This document shows positions 8,339-17,442 of a stretch of DNA of 64,000 nucleotides, piece after piece. The stretch lies in the NCBI GenBank assembly GCA_965215225.1, contig OZ244039.1, forward strand, positions 1,798,001-1,862,000. Direction: 5' to 3'. The translations under genes and the position numbers were made by a program. The notes below the pieces were generated by a model, which searched no databases, was not told the DNA's origin, and saw only the letters and a list, made by a program, of their open reading frames with translations. The stretch comes from G965215225 sp965215225 (lineage in GTDB: Bacteria; Pseudomonadota; Gammaproteobacteria; CBDBNL01; JAAOII01). The first letter of the stretch is position 1. Each line of letters starts with the position of its first letter.

Positions 8339-9796
8339 ATGATTCTACTAACTGCCGAACAGATGAGAAAAGCAGACCAGCTGACTATAGCTGCTGGCAC
8401 CAGTGAAATGGAGCTGATTCGCAATGCGGGGCTCTGTGTGGCAGAAGAGGTGATGAAAATATTTGAGCCAAATCAAGGCAAGATAGTGCTATGCAGTGGC
8501 GGTGGTAATAACGGCGCAGATGGCTATATTGCCGCCTATCATCTAGCTGCGGCCGGCTATGAGGTGCATATCCTACCCCTAGTTCCTATAACCAAGCTGG
8601 ACAACGAAAGAGCCGCGGCAGCCAATCAGGCTCTGAGGCTAATTCCAAATCCACAAGATGACTTTCAGATCCTTGAAGAAGCCACCCTCATTTTGGATGC
8701 ACTGTTCGGCACAGGTCTCAATCGCGCCCCGACCGGCAAGGCGTGCGAGCTGATTGCCAAGATGAATGAGAGCAGCGCCAAGAGGATCTCAATAGATATC
8801 CCAAGTGGAATAGGCGCAAACCAGGCAGCTCCCCTAGGCGAAGAGGCGGTGCATGCCTTTATGACAGTGACCTTTTTTCGCCCCAAACTGGCTCATTATC
8901 TTTATCCAGCCGCCAATTATTGTGGCAAGATCATCTGTCGTCAGATAGGCATTAAAGAAGAAGTTCTCAACCATATAGGTCGTGTTTTCTTCCTTAATAA
9001 GGCGCCGGTGCTTCCTTCACCTCTTGCCACCAGTCATAAATATAGCCGTGGGCACAGCCTAATAGTAGCAGGAGAAGAATTCCATGGCGCCGGCGCTCTT
9101 TGTACTATGGCAGCCCAAAGAGCTGGCTCAGGTCTCGTCAGTCTCCTCTGCTCCGAACACAATATTCCCATAATGCGCGCCTGTGTGCCCGTCAGCTGCA
9201 TAGTCCGCCCTCTCGATGACCTCAATGGCATAGCAAAGAAGCGAAAACTAGCCGCCGCCCTCATAGGGCCAGGCAGTGGTAATAGCGAACAGACTGCCAA
9301 ACAGGTAGTGCAGTTGGCAGCCCAATCCATTGCTTTGGTATTGGATGCGGACGCCATCTCTTCTTTTGCTAGCTATCCTCATCTTCTTTTTGATGCACTT
9401 GCTACTAGATCCCAGACTGTGCTCACCCCTCATATGGGCGAGTTTGCCCTCATATTCCCCGCCATCAAAGGAAAGAATAAGCTAGAGAAGGCTCTAGCAG
9501 CCGCCCGCCAAGCAAATGCTGTCATGGTTCTGAAAGGGGCAGATACTGTCATAGCCTCACCAAAGGGAAATGCCGTCATTAATGCCGATGCCTCACCCTA
9601 CCTTGCCAGCGGTGGTAGTGGTGATGTCCTAGCTGGAATTATTGTTGCCCTATTAGCTCAAGGGATGGATGATTTCACCGCAGCTTGCGCCGCCGTCTTT
9701 ATTCATAGCCAGTGTGCCAAGCAGAAGGGGCCAAACCTCATCCCTGAAGATTTAATTTCAGCTCTTGCTCAGGTCTGCGGCCAACTTCAAAACTAA
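8339..9796 (+). CDS. nnr: Bifunctional NAD(P)H-hydrate epimerase / ADP-dependent dehydratase
   Basis: Repairs NAD(P)H hydrates. The N-terminal half (about 1-210) is the YjeF_N epimerase with GGGNNGADGY and DALFGTGL. The C-terminal half (about 225-485) is the ribokinase-like dehydratase with KYSRGHSLIVAG, LTPHMGEF, VLKGADTV and the ASGGSGDVLAG signature. Its 485 residues match the fused enterobacterial form. It begins two bases downstream of aroE and is probably cotranscribed with it. Confidence 0.93.
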   Translation: MILLTAEQMRKADQLTIAAGTSEMELIRNAGLCVAEEVMKIFEPNQGKIVLCSGGGNNGADGYIAAYHLAAAGYEVHILPLVPITKLDNERAAAANQALRLIPNPQDDFQILEEATLILDALFGTGLNRAPTGKACELIAKMNESSAKRISIDIPSGIGANQAAPLGEEAVHAFMTVTFFRPKLAHYLYPAANYCGKIICRQIGIKEEVLNHIGRVFFLNKAPVLPSPLATSHKYSRGHSLIVAGEEFHGAGALCTMAAQRAGSGLVSLLCSEHNIPIMRACVPVSCIVRPLDDLNGIAKKRKLAAALIGPGSGNSEQTAKQVVQLAAQSIALVLDADAISSFASYPHLLFDALATRSQTVLTPHMGEFALIFPAIKGKNKLEKALAAARQANAVMVLKGADTVIASPKGNAVINADASPYLASGGSGDVLAGIIVALLAQGMDDFTAACAAVFIHSQCAKQKGPNLIPEDLISALAQVCGQLQN

Positions 9797-9942
9797 ATAG
9801 GTAATTGACAGGGTATTTTGGGAAGACGGTGAAGATGGTCTTGTTTGCTAATATTTACGATTAAACCCGAATTTCAACCTTTCTATAGAAAAAAATTAAT
9901 AAAAACCAAACATCTTTTTCAAAATGAATGGTGAGTTTTAGC

Positions 9943-9948
9943 TATAAT
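9943..9948 (+). promoter_or_regulatory. Possible -10 element upstream of the sugar-binding protein gene
   Basis: TATAAT at 9943-9948 lies about 37 bases before the frcB-like ATG in an AT-rich 188-base gap. No good -35 hexamer at 16-18 bases was seen, so this is a weak assignment; it could depend on an activator. The rest of the gap 9797-9984 holds nothing else recognisable. Confidence 0.3.
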
Positions 9949-9984
9949 TAAGCCACTTGTAATTATTACTAAATTATTAAAATT

Positions 9985-10950
9985 ATGAAACATACAATTA
10001 AAATCTGTCTCAGTGCTATGTTACTAGCACTGGGAATTTCGGCAAATGCTGCTGATATTAAAGTGGGTCTTATCACTAAGACCGAAAGCAATCCCTTTTT
10101 CGTCAAGATGAGACAAGGCGCAAGTGAAGCAGCGAGAAATGTCGGTGCTGAATTCTTTAGTGCAGCCGGTTCTTTTGATGGAGATAATGCTGGTCAGGTA
10201 ACGGCCATTGAAAATATGGTCGCTGCTGGGGTTCAGACTATTCTCATTACCCCAAGCGATACCAGCGCCATAGTGCCGACCATTAGGAAAGCACGAGGAG
10301 AAGGTGTTATGGTCATTGCACTAGATACACCAACAGAGCCGCAAGATGCAACCGATGCATTGTTTGCCACCGATAACTTCAAAGCAGGCGTTCTTATTGG
10401 TCAGTATGCAAAAGCAGCCATGGGTAACAAGCCAGTTAAAATAGCGACCCTAGACCTAGCGCCGGGGATTACCGTAGGCCAACTTCGTCACGATGGTTTC
10501 CTTCAAGGATTTGGCATCAGCGAAGGAGATCCCAGAATAGTTTGTAGCCAAGACACGCGCGGTGATCAAACTATGGGGCAAACTGCTATGGAGAACTGCT
10601 TAACCAGAGACCCAGAAATTAATCTAGTCTATACCATCAACGAACCAGCTGCTTTTGGCGCCTATACCGCGTTGAAAAATGCTGGTCGTGAAAAAGACGT
10701 GCTGATAGTTTCAGTTGATGGTGGTTGTGAAGGTGTGCGCGGCATAGTTGATGGCCGCATAGGCGCCACCTCTCAACAGTATCCGTTGAGAATGGCAGCT
10801 CTTGGAGTTGCTGCCGCTGTGGACTGGGCTGAAAGCAAGCGCAAAGTCAGTGGCTATGTTGATACAGGTGTCACCTTAATAACCGACGACCCTCAAGCAG
10901 GAGTAGATAGCAAGGATACTAAGTTTGGCTTAGATAATTGCTGGGGATAA
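9985..10950 (+). CDS. frcB: Periplasmic sugar-binding protein of an ABC transporter, FrcB-like
   Basis: A 321-residue protein with signal peptide (cleavage near ANA-ADI, residue 22) and a type I periplasmic binding fold: KVGLITKTESNPFF, ITPSDTSAIVP, VIALDTPT, the hinge LDLAPGITVGQLRHDGF and SVDGGCEGV. It most resembles FrcB-type fructose/mannose/ribose binders known mainly from alphaproteobacteria. It should deliver sugar to the FrcC/FrcA proteins encoded next. A hairpin terminator follows, which would raise its expression over the downstream genes. The exact sugar is not certain. Confidence 0.85.
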   Translation: MKHTIKICLSAMLLALGISANAADIKVGLITKTESNPFFVKMRQGASEAARNVGAEFFSAAGSFDGDNAGQVTAIENMVAAGVQTILITPSDTSAIVPTIRKARGEGVMVIALDTPTEPQDATDALFATDNFKAGVLIGQYAKAAMGNKPVKIATLDLAPGITVGQLRHDGFLQGFGISEGDPRIVCSQDTRGDQTMGQTAMENCLTRDPEINLVYTINEPAAFGAYTALKNAGREKDVLIVSVDGGCEGVRGIVDGRIGATSQQYPLRMAALGVAAAVDWAESKRKVSGYVDTGVTLITDDPQAGVDSKDTKFGLDNCWG

Positions 10951-10984
10951 AGATACCTTCTCTTATAAGTTTAGAGAAATTCCA

Positions 10985-11020
10985 GATGGCGAAGGGATTT
11001 AACTTTCGCCATCTTTTTTT
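10985..11020 (+). terminator. Rho-independent terminator/attenuator between frcB and frcC
   Basis: A perfect 9-bp stem, GATGGCGAA (10985-10993) and TTCGCCATC (11005-11013), is followed by a run of T. Its place between the binding-protein gene and the permease gene is classic for partial termination, giving more binding protein than membrane parts. Confidence 0.8.
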
Positions 11021-11050
11021 ATAGCTAAGAATCCATACCGGAAGATACAT

Positions 11051-12037
11051 ATGGAAACTGAGAATATTGATAGGAAGCTTAGTTCTCGCATCATAGATAT
11101 TCTGACCAAACCTGCGGTCAGCCCTCTTATTGCGCTGATTCTTGCTTGTATATTCTTTTCTTTTCAACACGAAAGATTTCTTACTGGCCGGAACATCTCC
11201 CTCATACTACAGCAAGTAATGGTAGTTGGGACTCTCGCCATAGGGCAAACTCTTATCATCATCACGCGCGGCATAGATTTATCCAATGGCATGGTGATGG
11301 TATTTAGTGCAATCATCATGACCAGTATGGCAGTTCATTATGATATCCACCCTCTGCTCGCGGTGGGATTGGGACTAATTAGTGGTGTCAGTTTTTCTGC
11401 TTTGAATGGCTTTCTTATTACCCGTTTCCGCCTTCCACCTTTCATAGTCACGCTTGGAATGTGGAATATAGTTTTTGCTTTGGTTCGTATATACACCATA
11501 CAAACTGTCACCTCTGTTCCCTATAGCCTAACCTTCTTGGGAGATACTTTCATGGTTGGCAATACCTCCATAGCCTATGGTACTCTCTTGGTTCTCGGAC
11601 TCTATCTGATAATGTGGTATGTTCTCCAGAAGACGCCGGCTGGTCGCCATATCTATGCCCTAGGCGACAATCCCGAGGCCGCCCGCCTATCAGGTATTCG
11701 GACCGACCGTCTGCTAATAGGAGTCTATATTTTGGCAGGGGTATTCTACACGATTGCCGGTTTGCTATTAGTAGGTCGAACTGGCGTTGGCGATCCTCAA
11801 GCAGGTCAGATAGCTAATCTAGAAAGTATTACCGCGGTGGTTCTCGGCGGCACTAGTTTATTTGGTGGGCGAGGACATATCATGGGCACCTTAATAGGAG
11901 TGCTGATAGTAGGAGTTTTTCGTAATGGCTTACAGCTAATGGGCATTCCTTCTATCTATCAGGTGCTCATAACTGGTATCCTAGTCATACTAGCCGTATC
12001 GGTTGATCAGATAAGTCGAACAAGGAGAAGCTCGTGA
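11051..12037 (+). CDS. frcC: Sugar ABC transporter permease, FrcC-like
   Basis: A 328-residue inner-membrane permease of the BPD_transp_2 (RbsC) family, with eight to ten hydrophobic helices. Family motifs include GIDLSNGMVM, ALNGFLITRFRLPPFIVTLGM, ALGDNPEAARLSGI and VVLGGTSLFGGRG. Its end overlaps the GTG start of the ATPase gene by four bases. It works with the binding protein encoded upstream and the ATPase downstream. Confidence 0.88.
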   Translation: METENIDRKLSSRIIDILTKPAVSPLIALILACIFFSFQHERFLTGRNISLILQQVMVVGTLAIGQTLIIITRGIDLSNGMVMVFSAIIMTSMAVHYDIHPLLAVGLGLISGVSFSALNGFLITRFRLPPFIVTLGMWNIVFALVRIYTIQTVTSVPYSLTFLGDTFMVGNTSIAYGTLLVLGLYLIMWYVLQKTPAGRHIYALGDNPEAARLSGIRTDRLLIGVYILAGVFYTIAGLLLVGRTGVGDPQAGQIANLESITAVVLGGTSLFGGRGHIMGTLIGVLIVGVFRNGLQLMGIPSIYQVLITGILVILAVSVDQISRTRRSS

Positions 12038-12807
12038 CAGGATCACCTGTGCTAGAAACGCGTGGATTAATAAAGCACTATGGTCATGTCTTTGCCTTAG
12101 ATGGTACTGATTTTGAAGTATGTGCTGGCGAGGTAATGGCAGTGATAGGAGACAATGGGGCAGGTAAATCCACCCTCATCAAAGCCCTTTCTGGAGCTCT
12201 GATACCAAACGAAGGAAGCATCTTCATTAACGGCGAAAAAGTCCATTTCACCAATCCACTTGATGCACGTAATTATGGCATTGAAACAGTTTACCAAGAT
12301 CTTGCCGTGGCGCCTTCTCTTAATATTATGGATAATCTTTTCCTCGGTCGCGAACTATTGAGACCTGGCTGGCTCGGCAAATTTTTACGCTGGCGTGATG
12401 AAAAAACCATGCTGAAAAAAGCCACCAACTATATGAAGGACCTCAAAATAGGCATAGGTTCTATGCAGCAGGCGGTAGAGACTCTTTCTGGCGGGCAGCG
12501 CCAGGGAGTTGCAGTAGCCCGTAGCGCCGCTTTCGCGCGTAATGTCATCATCATGGATGAACCAACCGCAGCCTTAGGAGTCAAGGAATCTGGTATGGTA
12601 ATAGAATTGGTGCGCAAAATAAGAGAGAGAGGATTGCCGGTCATACTCATCAGTCATAACATTCCACAGGTATACGAGATTGCCGACCGAATTCATATTC
12701 AGCGCTTAGGAAAGCGGGCTGCTCTCATCAATCCTAAGGACTACAAAATGGAAGAAGTAGTTGCAATTATGACAGGTGCCAAGCAAATAAAAGAACAGCT
12801 TGCATAG
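12034..12807 (+). CDS. frcA: Sugar ABC transporter ATP-binding protein, FrcA-like
   Basis: A 257-residue single-domain ATPase: Walker A GDNGAGKST, Q-loop TVYQDLAVA, signature LSGGQRQGVA, Walker B VIIMDEPTAALG and switch His in LISHN. Single-domain length separates it from the duplicated RbsA type and fits FrcA. The start is GTG at 12034, overlapping the permease stop. It energises uptake through the FrcC-like permease. Confidence 0.88.
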   Translation: MTGSPVLETRGLIKHYGHVFALDGTDFEVCAGEVMAVIGDNGAGKSTLIKALSGALIPNEGSIFINGEKVHFTNPLDARNYGIETVYQDLAVAPSLNIMDNLFLGRELLRPGWLGKFLRWRDEKTMLKKATNYMKDLKIGIGSMQQAVETLSGGQRQGVAVARSAAFARNVIIMDEPTAALGVKESGMVIELVRKIRERGLPVILISHNIPQVYEIADRIHIQRLGKRAALINPKDYKMEEVVAIMTGAKQIKEQLA

Positions 12808-12968
12808 TGGATGAAACTCTTGGTCAAGGAAAGAATGCCAGCTTAATACGCAAACACAACGAACTGGCTGTTCTTCAATTACTCAGACAAAAGGGGAAGG
12901 CTTCGCGCAAAGAAGAAGCAAGGACAAAATCTAATCTCGACCCTGACAAGGCTGAACTAAGGATTTAA
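12807..12968 (+). pseudogene. Truncated N-terminus of a ROK-family regulator
   Basis: From GTG 12807, overlapping the frcA stop, 53 codons read VDETLGQGKNASLIRKHNE and then AVLQLLRQKGKASRKEEA before TAA at 12966. This is the start of the winged helix of ROK repressors (compare D-E-T-x-G-Q-G-x-N and VLQLL..G..SR.E.A), a common partner of Frc-type transporters. A complete ROK repressor is about 400 residues; everything after the first helix pair is gone and polypurine repeat begins immediately. It is therefore a remnant, so the transporter may have lost its repressor. Confidence 0.65.
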
Positions 12969-13880
12969 GTTCTTAGGGGAGTAGAGGGGATATAGAGAGT
13001 AAAGAGAGTAGAGGAGATATAGAGAGTAGAGGGAATAGAGAGTAGAGGGAATAGAGAGTAGAGGGGATATGAGAATAGAGGAGCACAGAGAGTAGAGAGA
13101 GTATGGGAACAGAGAGAGTATGGGAACAGAGAGAGTAGAGTAGAGAATAGAGAGAATGGGAGTAGAGAGAGTAGAGAATAGAGAGTAGAGAATAGAGAAT
13201 AGAGAATAGAGAGAATATAAGAGTAGAGAGAGTATGGGAACAGAGAGAGTATGGGAACAGAGAGAGTATGGGAACAGAGAGAGTATGGGAACAGAGAGAG
13301 TATGGGAACAGAGAGAGTAGAGGGGATTGAGAATAGAGGAGCACAGAGAGTAGAGAGAGTATGGGAACAGAGAGAGTAGAGAATAGAGAGAGTAGAGAGA
13401 ATGGGAGTAGAGAGAGTAGAGAATAGAGAGAGTAGAGAGAATGGGAGTAGAGAGAGTAGAGGGGATATGAGAATAGAGGAGCACAGAGAGTAGAGAATAG
13501 AGAGAATATAAGAGTAGAGAGAGTATGGGAACAGAGAGAGTAGAGAGTAGAGAGAATATAAGAGCAGAGAGAGTAGAGGGGTATAAGAGAGAATAGAGGA
13601 GTAGAGAGAGTAGAGGAGTAGAGAGAATAGAGGAGTAGAGAGAGTAGAGGAGCAGAGAGAGTAGAGTAGCAGAGAGAGTAGAGGGGATATGAGAGAATAG
13701 AGAATAGAGAGAATATAAGAGTAGAGAGTATGGGAGTAGAGAGAGTAGAGGAGCAGAGAGAGTAGAGAGTATGGGAGTAGAGAGAGTAGAGGAGCAGAGA
13801 GAGTAGAGAGTATGGGAGTAGAGAGAGTATAGAGGGGATATAGAGAGCAGAGAGAATATATAAGAGTATATAGGAGTATA
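12969..13880 (+). repeat. Polypurine minisatellite, about 0.9 kb
   Basis: Nearly pure A/G on the plus strand, with few T and C. It is built of variants of GAGAGAGTAGAG, GAGAATAGAGG and GGGGATATGAGAATAG. A clean stretch (about 13225-13320) repeats the 17-base unit AGAGAGAGTATGGGAAC. Because the unit lacks stops on the other strand, long SLYS-rich frames exist there in more than one frame; they have no family resemblance and are not genes. The array runs to within a few bases of the next gene start at 13889 and separates it from the ROK stub. Confidence 0.9.
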
Positions 13881-13888
13881 ATAGACCA

Positions 13889-14905
13889 ATGACTGACAAA
13901 ATTACTTGGGGGCTCATAGGAGCAAGTGATATAGCAGCCAAATGGGTTCTAGCAGCTATAAATGCTCAGCCAAATTGTGAGGCTTTGGGCGTTTTTAGTT
14001 CCAGCCCAGAGCGAGGGAAAAAATATGCCTCCCAAAATGGTTTAGCTAAATCTTACGATAGCCTAGAAGCCCTACTGGCTGATGATAGTATCAATGCCGT
14101 CTATATTTCCACTACCAATGAGTTGCATAAAGAACAAACCCTAAGGGCGGCCGCTGCTGGCAAGCATGTTCTCTGTGAAAAGCCACTGGGCTTAAGCCTA
14201 AGGGATGCTATAGAGATGGTTGAAGCCTGCAAAAAAGCTGGCCTAGTTATGGGAACTAACCATCACTTACGCAATTCGGCAGCTCACCTTAGGATCAAAG
14301 AACTGCTTGGTGCAGGTGAGTGTGGTCATATCTTATCGGCGCGGCTATTTCATGCTGCTTATCTTCCCGATCACCTAAGAGGCTGGCGGTTGGATTCAGC
14401 CGCAGCTGGCGGCGGGGTTATTCTTGACATCACAGTTCATGATGCAGATACTGTTCGCTTTCACCTAGAAGAAGATCCCTATGAAGTCATAGCAGTAGAA
14501 CAACATGGCGGGATGGGGAAAAACCAGATTGAAGATGGCGCCATGACCCTGATGAAGTTCTCATCCGGCATCATTGCAATGACTCACGAATCCTTCACTC
14601 ATCCCTATGCCGGCAGTGGGATAGAATTTCACGGCACCAAGGGGAGTATTCACGCCAAGGATATGATGACCCAACAGCCCATAGGAGACATAGTTCTCAC
14701 CAATGCCCAAGGTAGCCGTTCGATAGACTTCCAGCCCCATAATCTCTATGAGCGCTCCATAAGGCTATTCGCCAATGCCGTCAAAGGCAATGGGAGGCCA
14801 GCTGCTGATGGGGTTGATGGCATAAAGTCTCTTGCCATAGCCCTGGCGGCTAAACAATCGGCTCTTAGTGGCGAGGCAGTGAAAATAGATTACGGCGGCT
14901 ATTGA
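13889..14905 (+). CDS. Gfo/Idh/MocA family NAD(P)-dependent oxidoreductase
   Basis: A 338-residue protein with the N-terminal Rossmann fold (WGLIGASDIA), the EKP motif (HVLCEKPLGL) containing the catalytic Lys, and the C-terminal alpha/beta domain (GGGVILDITVHDADTVRF with the active-site Asp/His). Such enzymes oxidise or reduce sugars, inositols or anhydro sugars. It follows the polypurine array and precedes a GMC oxidoreductase, so with the Frc-like importer it probably belongs to a sugar-use cluster. The substrate is unknown. Confidence 0.85.
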   Translation: MTDKITWGLIGASDIAAKWVLAAINAQPNCEALGVFSSSPERGKKYASQNGLAKSYDSLEALLADDSINAVYISTTNELHKEQTLRAAAAGKHVLCEKPLGLSLRDAIEMVEACKKAGLVMGTNHHLRNSAAHLRIKELLGAGECGHILSARLFHAAYLPDHLRGWRLDSAAAGGGVILDITVHDADTVRFHLEEDPYEVIAVEQHGGMGKNQIEDGAMTLMKFSSGIIAMTHESFTHPYAGSGIEFHGTKGSIHAKDMMTQQPIGDIVLTNAQGSRSIDFQPHNLYERSIRLFANAVKGNGRPAADGVDGIKSLAIALAAKQSALSGEAVKIDYGGY

Positions 14906-14987
14906 TTGGCAGCCAGCCTCTTCCCTTTCCCCACTGCTTGCTACCTTGTCAAGAACAAAGAATTGATTGGTCTAGTTAACATTGGGT

Positions 14988-16517
14988 ATGAGCACAACCG
15001 ACATAGTCATCATAGGTTCTGGCATTGGCGGAGCCACCATTGCCTCTGCCCTTGCTGGCAAGAATGCTAAGGTAGTTATACTAGAAAGAGGCGACTTCCT
15101 CAGACCAGTTCCACAGGCAAAGGACCCTGTCTCTATTTTCCAGCAGGGCTATTATCGGAATAGCGAAGAATGGTATGACACCAAGGGTCAAGCCTATCAA
15201 GCAGGCAATTATTACTATGTTGGCGGCAATTCTAAATTCTATGGCGCGGCTATGGTGCGCTATCGTAAAGAGGACTTTGCTGAGCTGACTCATGCTGATG
15301 GAATTTCGCCAGCCTGGCCCTTTCCCTATGAAGAGCTAGAGCCCTATTATTGTCAAGCCGAACAGCTCTTCAGGGTAAGAGGACCCAATGATAAAGACGG
15401 CAACAATTATGCCACTGCCGAAGACCCTACCGAACCCTATCATTCACAACCCTATTCCTATCCTCAGCTAGCGGACGAACCAGACATAGCAAGGGTAAAA
15501 GAAAAATTGAAGCAGCTGGGACTACACCCTCATTCAGTCCCCTTAGCCATAGATCTAGATGCATGGCTTAAAGAAGGCAAGACTACTTGGGACGCCTATC
15601 CCAATCCAAAAAGAGGAAAGATAGATGCCGAGACAGGCCCTCTCGAGCTGGCACTAAAAGACCAGAATATTCAACTTATCACCCGAGCCAGAGTAACAAA
15701 ATTGCTAACCAACGAACAGGGTAAGATGATTGACCAGGTGGAATACCTCATAAACGGAAGGAGGGAGAAGCTGAGAGCCAAGCTGATCATACTGGCAGCC
15801 GGAGCAGTGCAATCAGCTGCCCTCCTATTGCGCTCCGCGAATAGCAAAAATCCTAAGGGACTAGCCAACTCAAGCGGCAATCTTGGTAAAAATCTTATGA
15901 ACCATAATACCAGTGCTATTTTGGCGATAGACCCGCGCCGCCCTAATCGCGCCATCTATCAAAAGACCCTTGCCCTCAATGATTTCTATCTAACCGATGG
16001 TTCAGTCCCTAGACCCTTAGGCTGTATTCAGCTTCTTGGCAAGGTCACTGGCCCCATCTTAAAGGGCTTTGTTCCTACAATACCAAAATACATAGCCAAC
16101 CTAATAGGGCGCTATTCGATGGACTGGTATATTATGAGCGAAGACCTCCCCAAGCCAACCAGTCGGGTAGAACTAGATGGGTCTCATCTAGTAGTGGATT
16201 GGCAACCAGCCAATCAAGCAGCTCATGGCCGCTTAGTCAAATTGTTCTGTGCGCGACTTAGGTCGATTGGCTATCCCATAGTGTTAAGCCGCCCTTTTGA
16301 TAGGCGAGTTCCCTCTCATCAATGTGGCACAGCTCGTTTTGGTAAGGATTCAGCCCATTCAGTCTTGGATCCCTATTGCAATTCCTATGACCATCCTAAT
16401 CTCTACATAGTAGATGCGTCCTTTCTTCCTAATTCTGCTGCGGTGAATCCAGCCCTCACTATTGCAGCCCAGGCTCTAAGGGTAGGAGACCACTTAAAAG
16501 AAACCTTCTTCAGATGA
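14988..16517 (+). CDS. GMC family FAD-dependent oxidoreductase
   Basis: About 509 residues from ATG 14988 (a TTG two codons earlier is also open). The N-terminal FAD fold is IVIIGSGIGGATIASALA; further FAD contacts are YYVGGNSKFYGAA and LAAGAVQSAALLL. The C-terminal domain has HQCGTARFG and VDASFLPNSAAVNPALTIAA, typical of sugar/polyol GMC dehydrogenases. No signal peptide, so cytoplasmic or peripheral. It follows the Gfo/Idh gene by 82 bases and likely oxidises a sugar or alcohol; substrate not determinable. Confidence 0.87.
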   Translation: MSTTDIVIIGSGIGGATIASALAGKNAKVVILERGDFLRPVPQAKDPVSIFQQGYYRNSEEWYDTKGQAYQAGNYYYVGGNSKFYGAAMVRYRKEDFAELTHADGISPAWPFPYEELEPYYCQAEQLFRVRGPNDKDGNNYATAEDPTEPYHSQPYSYPQLADEPDIARVKEKLKQLGLHPHSVPLAIDLDAWLKEGKTTWDAYPNPKRGKIDAETGPLELALKDQNIQLITRARVTKLLTNEQGKMIDQVEYLINGRREKLRAKLIILAAGAVQSAALLLRSANSKNPKGLANSSGNLGKNLMNHNTSAILAIDPRRPNRAIYQKTLALNDFYLTDGSVPRPLGCIQLLGKVTGPILKGFVPTIPKYIANLIGRYSMDWYIMSEDLPKPTSRVELDGSHLVVDWQPANQAAHGRLVKLFCARLRSIGYPIVLSRPFDRRVPSHQCGTARFGKDSAHSVLDPYCNSYDHPNLYIVDASFLPNSAAVNPALTIAAQALRVGDHLKETFFR

Positions 16518-16592
16518 AACAGGTCCCTCACTTGGAAAAGGATAAACAAAAGACCAGTGCTTTTATTGGCGAAGGTCTGTAGCTATAGATTG

Positions 16593-17375
16593 CTAACTAA
16601 AATCTGGCTGACCGGTAAATAGAATGAGTAAGAGAGCAAGGAATGCCAATAATAGCGCGGTTCCTTTCTCTATGCTGGCGAGGTGGTGACGAAAGACGGG
16701 ATGAAATTTAGCAAAGAACCACGAAAGGAGGCAAAAGTAACAGGCGGTAGCCACTGCTAGATAAAGACCATAGAATAGCTGAAAGACAGGCAGGCTATCG
16801 TAGGTGACAAGGAGGAACAGCGCTAAGAAGAACATACTAGCCTTGATATTCAATGCATTGGTCAATAGACCGTCGCGATAGGCTTTGAATGGTTTGGGAG
16901 GCTTATATTGCTGGGATGGCAGGTCTTCTGCTGCCTGCTTCTGTTCTGTTTGTTCCGCCTTTTCTGCCTTTTCTGCCTTTTCTGCCTGTTCTGCCTTTTC
17001 TGCCTGTTCTGCCTGTTCTGCCTGTTCTGTTTGTTCTGCCTGTTCTGCCTGTTCTGCCTGTTCTGCCTCTTGTTTCTTCTTATGTTGTTCCCCGCTTCGC
17101 CATCCTTGATAAGCCAGAAACAACAGATAGGCAGCGCCGGTATATTTGAAAATAGTAAAAATTACTTGATTAGTGGCGACAAGAATACCTATCCCAACTA
17201 TAGAATAGAAAACATGAACCAATATACCTGTGCCTATTCCCATCGAAGTCCATATAGCCAGATTCCTACCATAAACCAGGCTATAGCGAACAATAATAGC
17301 GAAGTCCGGCCCAGGTGATACTACCGCGATGGCATGGGCAATAGCCAGAGTAATAAAAACTTCCAGTTCATTCAT
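16593..17375 (-). CDS. LysE/RhtB family amino-acid exporter with a repetitive loop insertion
   Basis: A 260-residue membrane protein; family members are usually near 205-210. The N-terminus (AHAIAVVSPGPDFAIIV) and the segment after the insertion (YRDGLLTNALNIKASMFFLALF) are typical LysE/RhtB. Between helix 3 and the next helix, residues about 98-160 are an inserted low-complexity loop of (EQA)n and (EKA)n repeats, predicted to be cytoplasmic and helical. The hydrophobic helices themselves appear intact, so the exporter may still work. It is convergent with the GMC gene and divergent from the decarboxylase gene. Confidence 0.85.
   Translation of the reverse strand: MNELEVFITLAIAHAIAVVSPGPDFAIIVRYSLVYGRNLAIWTSMGIGTGILVHVFYSIVGIGILVATNQVIFTIFKYTGAAYLLFLAYQGWRSGEQHKKKQEAEQAEQAEQAEQTEQAEQAEQAEKAEQAEKAEKAEKAEQTEQKQAAEDLPSQQYKPPKPFKAYRDGLLTNALNIKASMFFLALFLLVTYDSLPVFQLFYGLYLAVATACYFCLLSWFFAKFHPVFRHHLASIEKGTALLLAFLALLLILFTGQPDFS
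16926..17084 (-). repeat. 9-bp tandem repeat inside the LysE gene
   Basis: On the plus strand the unit TCTGCCTGT / TCTGCCTTT is repeated about 14 times with small variants. The unit is three codons long (E-Q-A or E-K-A), so copy-number changes keep the reading frame. Confidence 0.9.
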
Positions 17376-17442
17376 TGAAGTAAATTGTTTAATATAGCCA
17401 ATAAAGGCCTTTCAAATAAAATGAATTCACAATAGTCTTCCT

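Noticed and set aside
13225..13320. Regular 17-bp repeats as a possible CRISPR array
   Set aside because: Direct tandem units without unique spacers; no cas genes.
12957..13941. Two long minus-strand reading frames rich in S, L and Y
   Set aside because: They exist in different frames of the polypurine repeat only because the unit lacks stop codons; no domain, no start signal, one overlaps the next gene's start.
16885..17318. Cys/Phe-rich plus-strand frames over the lysE repeat
   Set aside because: Shadows of the 9-bp repeat opposite the LysE loop.
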